A DNA stretch of 64,000 nucleotides. Origin: Streptomyces griseoluteus. Its GTDB lineage: Bacteria; Actinomycetota; Actinomycetes; Streptomycetales; Streptomycetaceae. Position numbers and translations under genes: made by a program. The stretch spans positions 372,001 to 436,000 of the forward strand of contig NZ_SRRU01000002.1 in assembly GCF_004784465.1 (NCBI RefSeq), in the 5' to 3' direction. The notes beneath the pieces were generated by a model. It searched no databases and was not told the origin of the DNA. It was given only the letters and a program-made list of their open reading frames with translations. The stretch's first letter is position 1; every line of letters starts with the position of its first letter. Positions 61,308 to 64,000 of this stretch are shown piece by piece.

Positions 61308-62306
61308 ATGGTGGCGAAGAAGACCTCCGGCGGTTCGGCAGGAAGGGGGAGCGGGCGGCCCGAAAAGGCGGACAAGGCCGCCGACAAGGGCGCCGCCGAG
61401 AAGAGGACCGCAGGCGAGAAGCGTGTGCCCGCCGCGAAGAAGACGACCAGGGCCAAGAGGGCGTCCGCCGGGCGGGCGGCCGGTGAGAGGACGGGCGGCC
61501 AGACGGTGACTCCAGGGAAGACGGCCGCCAAGGCCACCGCCGCGGAGGCGGCCACCCCGCAGGGCACGACGGCCGGGAGAACGGCGCCCGGGACGACGGC
61601 GGCGAAGAAACCGGCCACCAGGAAGACCGCCGACAACAAGACGGCTTCCCGGACCGCAGCCACGAAGACGCCCGCCAAGAAGCTCGCCGCCAAGAAGACG
61701 GCGGGCAAGAAGGCGGTCGCCAAGAAGACCGCCACCAAGAAGACCGCGGCCCCGAAGGCGCCGGCGAAGAAGGCGGTCGCCGAGAAGGCGGCCGGGAAGA
61801 GCACGGCCGAGAAGACGGGAGCCACGACGGTGGTTGCTAAGAAGACTCCTGGCACGGCCACGGCGGAGGGCGGTGCCCTGCCGGGCACGCGCCTGACCGC
61901 CGCGGAACCCGGTGACCTGGCCGTACGTCCCGGTGAGGACCCCTGGACCCCGGAGGAGGTCGCCGAGGCGCGCGCGGAGCTGGCCGCCGAGGCGGACCGG
62001 CTCGGCAAGGAGATCTCCTCCTCGGAGGCGACTCTGGTCGGCATGATGCGCGACTCGGCGGACGGCGCCGGTGACGACGAGGCCGACACCGGCAGCAAGA
62101 ACATCACCCGCGAGCACGAGCTGGCGCTGGCCGCCAACGCGCGCGAAATGCTCAGCCAGACCGAGCGCGCCCTGGAACGGCTGGACGCGGGCACCTACGG
62201 CCTGTGCGAGAACTGCGGCAACCCCATCGGCAAGGCCCGTATGCAGGCGTTCCCGCGGGCCACCCTGTGCGTGGAGTGCAAGCAGAAGCAGGAACGCCGC
62301 TCCTGA
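61308..62306 (+). CDS. ddbA: DdbA: histone H1-like tail fused to DksA/TraR domain
   Basis: The 332-residue protein has an N-terminal Lys/Ala/Thr-rich region (residues 1-185) of repeated KKT, AKK and PAKK units, like the histone H1 tail. The C-terminal part (about 205-332) is DksA-like: a coiled coil (EEVAEARAELAAEADRLGKE, EMLSQTERALERLD) and a four-Cys zinc finger CENCGNPIGKARM to CVECKQ. The architecture matches the published Streptomyces nucleoid protein DdbA, described as binding DNA and potentially modulating RNA polymerase with ppGpp. ATG 61308 has AAGGGG upstream. The assignment rests on architecture and position before lspA. Confidence 0.9.
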   Translation: MVAKKTSGGSAGRGSGRPEKADKAADKGAAEKRTAGEKRVPAAKKTTRAKRASAGRAAGERTGGQTVTPGKTAAKATAAEAATPQGTTAGRTAPGTTAAKKPATRKTADNKTASRTAATKTPAKKLAAKKTAGKKAVAKKTATKKTAAPKAPAKKAVAEKAAGKSTAEKTGATTVVAKKTPGTATAEGGALPGTRLTAAEPGDLAVRPGEDPWTPEEVAEARAELAAEADRLGKEISSSEATLVGMMRDSADGAGDDEADTGSKNITREHELALAANAREMLSQTERALERLDAGTYGLCENCGNPIGKARMQAFPRATLCVECKQKQERRS

Positions 62307-62382
62307 CCTCCAGGTCCGCTCTCCGCCGCCGGGGGCGTGCCGTACTCTCTCCTCAGTCAGGCACCTAGGTTGAGGGACTCAC

Positions 62383-62955
62383 GTGGCAGAGGCGGAGCGC
62401 ATCATCGGTACGCCGGACACTCCGGAGGACAGCGGAGAGCGGGCGAGCGCCCCCGCGCCCCGGACCGGGCGGGGACGCCGGATCGCCGTGCTCTTCGCGG
62501 TGGCCGCCTTCGCCTACGCCCTCGACCTCGGCAGCAAGCTGCTGGTGGTGGCGAAGCTGGAGCACCACGCCCCGATCCAGTTGGCCGGCGACCTCCTGGA
62601 GCTGCACGCCATCCGCAACCCTGGTGCCGCCTTCGGCTTCGGCGCGGCCTTCACGATCATCTTCACGGTGATCGCCGTCGCCGTGATCGCGGTGATCGTC
62701 CGGCTCTCCCGCAAGCTCTACAGCTTCCCCTGGGCCGTCGCGCTCGGCCTGCTGCTCGGCGGCGCCCTCGGCAACCTGACCGACCGGATCTTCCGCGCCC
62801 CCGGCGTCTTCCAGGGCGAGGTTGTCGACTTCATCGCGCCCCGCGGCTTCGCCGTGTTCAACCTGGCGGACTCCGCGATCGTGTGCGGCGGCATCCTGAT
62901 CGTGCTGCTCTCCTTCCGCGGGCTGGACCCGGACGGCACCGTCCACAAGGACTGA
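62383..62955 (+). CDS. lspA: Lipoprotein signal peptidase (signal peptidase II)
   Basis: The 190-residue aspartic protease cleaves signal peptides from diacylglyceryl-modified prolipoproteins in the membrane. Four helices are visible. Conserved boxes are the first helix with [27 protein letters not shown], and the catalytic dyad Asp149 ([14 protein letters not shown]) and Asp163 (NLADSAI). The N-terminal 30 residues are polar and longer than in E. coli, as is usual in actinomycetes. GTG 62383 follows GAGGGA. It lies 66 bp before the pseudouridine synthase, a pairing common in bacteria. Confidence 0.95.
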   Translation: MAEAERIIGTPDTPEDSGERASAPAPRTGRGRRIAVLFAVAAFAYALDLGSKLLVVAKLEHHAPIQLAGDLLELHAIRNPGAAFGFGAAFTIIFTVIAVAVIAVIVRLSRKLYSFPWAVALGLLLGGALGNLTDRIFRAPGVFQGEVVDFIAPRGFAVFNLADSAIVCGGILIVLLSFRGLDPDGTVHKD

Positions 62956-63021
62956 CGGGCCCCCCACCGGTTTTCCACAGGCTCGTTCGGTGCCTTCCGG
63001 GCCGTCCGTCATACTCGACGG

Positions 63022-63966
63022 GTGAGCACGATTCCCGAGATCCGAACCCTGCCCGTGCCCGACGGCCTGGAGGGCGAGCGCGTCGACGCCGCCATCTCCC
63101 GGATGTTCGGCTTCTCCCGCACGAAGGCGGCCGAGCTGGCCGCGGCCGGCAAGGTCCAGGTCGACGGCGCCGTGGTCGGCAAGTCCGAGCGCGTGCACGG
63201 TGGCGCCTGGCTGGAGGTGGAGATGCCCCAGGCACCCGCCCCGGTGCAGATCGTCGCCGAGCCGGTCGAGGGCATGGAGATCGTGTACGACGACGACGAC
63301 GTGGTCGTGATCGTCAAGCCCGTCGGCGTGGCCGCGCACCCCTCGCCCGGCTGGACCGGCACCACCGTCATCGGTGGTCTCGCCGCCGCCGGGTACCGGA
63401 TCTCCACCTCCGGCGCCGCCGAGCGCCAGGGCATCGTGCACCGGCTGGACGTGGGCACCTCCGGCCTGATGGTGGTCGCCAAGTCCGAGCGGGCCTACAC
63501 CTCGCTCAAGCGCCAGTTCAAGGAGCGCACGGTCGACAAGCGCTACCACACCCTGGTGCAGGGCCACCCCGACCCCACGAGCGGCACGATCGACGCCCCC
63601 ATCGGCCGCCACCCCCAGCACGACTACAAGTGGGCCGTCACCGCCGAGGGCAAGCCCTCGGTGACGCACTACGACCTCATCGAGGCGTTCCGCTCCGCCT
63701 CCCTGCTGGACGTGAAGCTGGAGACCGGCCGCACCCACCAGATCCGCGTCCACATGGCCGCCCACCGCCACCCCTGCGTCGGCGACCTGACCTACGGCGC
63801 CGACCCCACGCTCGCCAAGCGCCTCAAACTGGAGCGCCAGTGGCTGCACGCGGTCCGGCTCGGCTTCGAGCACCCGGCGGACGGCCAGTGGGTCGAGTTC
63901 GAGAGCGACTACCCCGAGGACCTCAGCCGCGCCCTCGACCGGGTGCGCGAGGAGACGTACGCGTGA
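63022..63966 (+). CDS. RluA/RluD-family pseudouridine synthase
   Basis: The 314-residue enzyme isomerises uridines in 23S rRNA. An N-terminal S4-like RNA-binding domain ([31 protein letters not shown]) precedes the catalytic domain with the Asp motif [17 protein letters not shown], then [13 protein letters not shown] and the C-terminal [12 protein letters not shown]. It is probably RluD-like by domain order and its place after lspA, though the exact target uridines cannot be told. The start is GTG 63022; its TGA overlaps the next gene. Confidence 0.93.
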   Translation: MSTIPEIRTLPVPDGLEGERVDAAISRMFGFSRTKAAELAAAGKVQVDGAVVGKSERVHGGAWLEVEMPQAPAPVQIVAEPVEGMEIVYDDDDVVVIVKPVGVAAHPSPGWTGTTVIGGLAAAGYRISTSGAAERQGIVHRLDVGTSGLMVVAKSERAYTSLKRQFKERTVDKRYHTLVQGHPDPTSGTIDAPIGRHPQHDYKWAVTAEGKPSVTHYDLIEAFRSASLLDVKLETGRTHQIRVHMAAHRHPCVGDLTYGADPTLAKRLKLERQWLHAVRLGFEHPADGQWVEFESDYPEDLSRALDRVREETYA

Positions 63967-64000
63967 GCACGCCGTACACCGTCCGGGTCGCCGAGGAGCC
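63963..64000 (+). CDS. Start of a further gene, truncated by window end
   Basis: GTG 63963 overlaps the stop of the pseudouridine synthase by 4 bp (GTGA), a typical operon junction. Only 12 codons are visible ([12 protein letters not shown]). A GNAT acetyltransferase would fit what I remember of this neighbourhood, but the visible sequence is too short to show it. Confidence 0.5.
   Translation, partial: MSTPYTVRVAEE

Overview
The window is a GC-rich, gene-dense stretch of an actinomycete chromosome, almost certainly Streptomyces. The evidence is strong third-position GC bias, frequent GTG/TTG starts, several likely leaderless genes, and a division and cell-wall (dcw) cluster in the Streptomyces order ending in sepF, yggT, divIVA and ileS. 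Species cannot be fixed from sequence alone. No rRNA, tRNA, phage, CRISPR or complete transposon was seen. This is core chromosome, so most novelty lies in control elements and intergenic repeats.

Layout. 1-9956: a metallophosphoesterase fragment, an SRPBCC protein, an ArsA-like NTPase, glucokinase glkA, an EEP-family hydrolase, an alpha/beta hydrolase, an acyltransferase, a two-component pair and pfkA. 9963-13550: fused anthranilate synthase trpE(G), preceded by a WWW leader peptide and attenuator and divergent from class II DAHP synthase aroH. 13578-16317: iron genes (bfd-like ferredoxin with iron boxes, bacterioferritin), a molybdopterin oxidoreductase, an inverted-repeat element and endonuclease IV. 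16375-24762: a PASTA Ser/Thr kinase, thiO-thiS-thiG under a TPP riboswitch, a second inverted-repeat element, a ferredoxin reductase, an Rv2175c-like DNA-binding protein, thiE and leaderless metF. 24819-33494: a Tyr/Gln-rich membrane protein, an FAD oxidoreductase, an ABC/YhgE/TetR cassette with a near-perfect operator, a HEPN-like protein, a methyltransferase and a DUF3040 protein.

33577-38323 is the MoxR-DUF58-TgpA operon, followed by a beta-carbonic anhydrase. 39296-57382 is the dcw region: rsmH, ftsL, ftsI, murE, murF, mraY, murD, ftsW, murG, ftsQ, ftsZ, pgeF, yggS-like, sepF, yggT-like, divIVA. mraZ, murC, ddl and ftsA are absent from it. 57620-60757 is ileS on the opposite strand, behind a T-box leader with an ultrashort stem I and a Shine-Dalgarno sequestering hairpin. 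The window closes with ddbA (histone H1-like tail plus DksA-like domain), lspA, an RluA-family pseudouridine synthase and the start of one further gene.

Several RNA-level controls coexist: trp attenuation, a TPP riboswitch and an ileS T-box. Many genes also show a TANNNT box 6-7 nt before the start codon. The least explained items are the two related inverted-repeat elements at 15253-15417 and 21112-21339, a 16-codon minicistron linking rsmH to ftsL, and Walker A loops with Arg in place of Lys in two unrelated NTPases.
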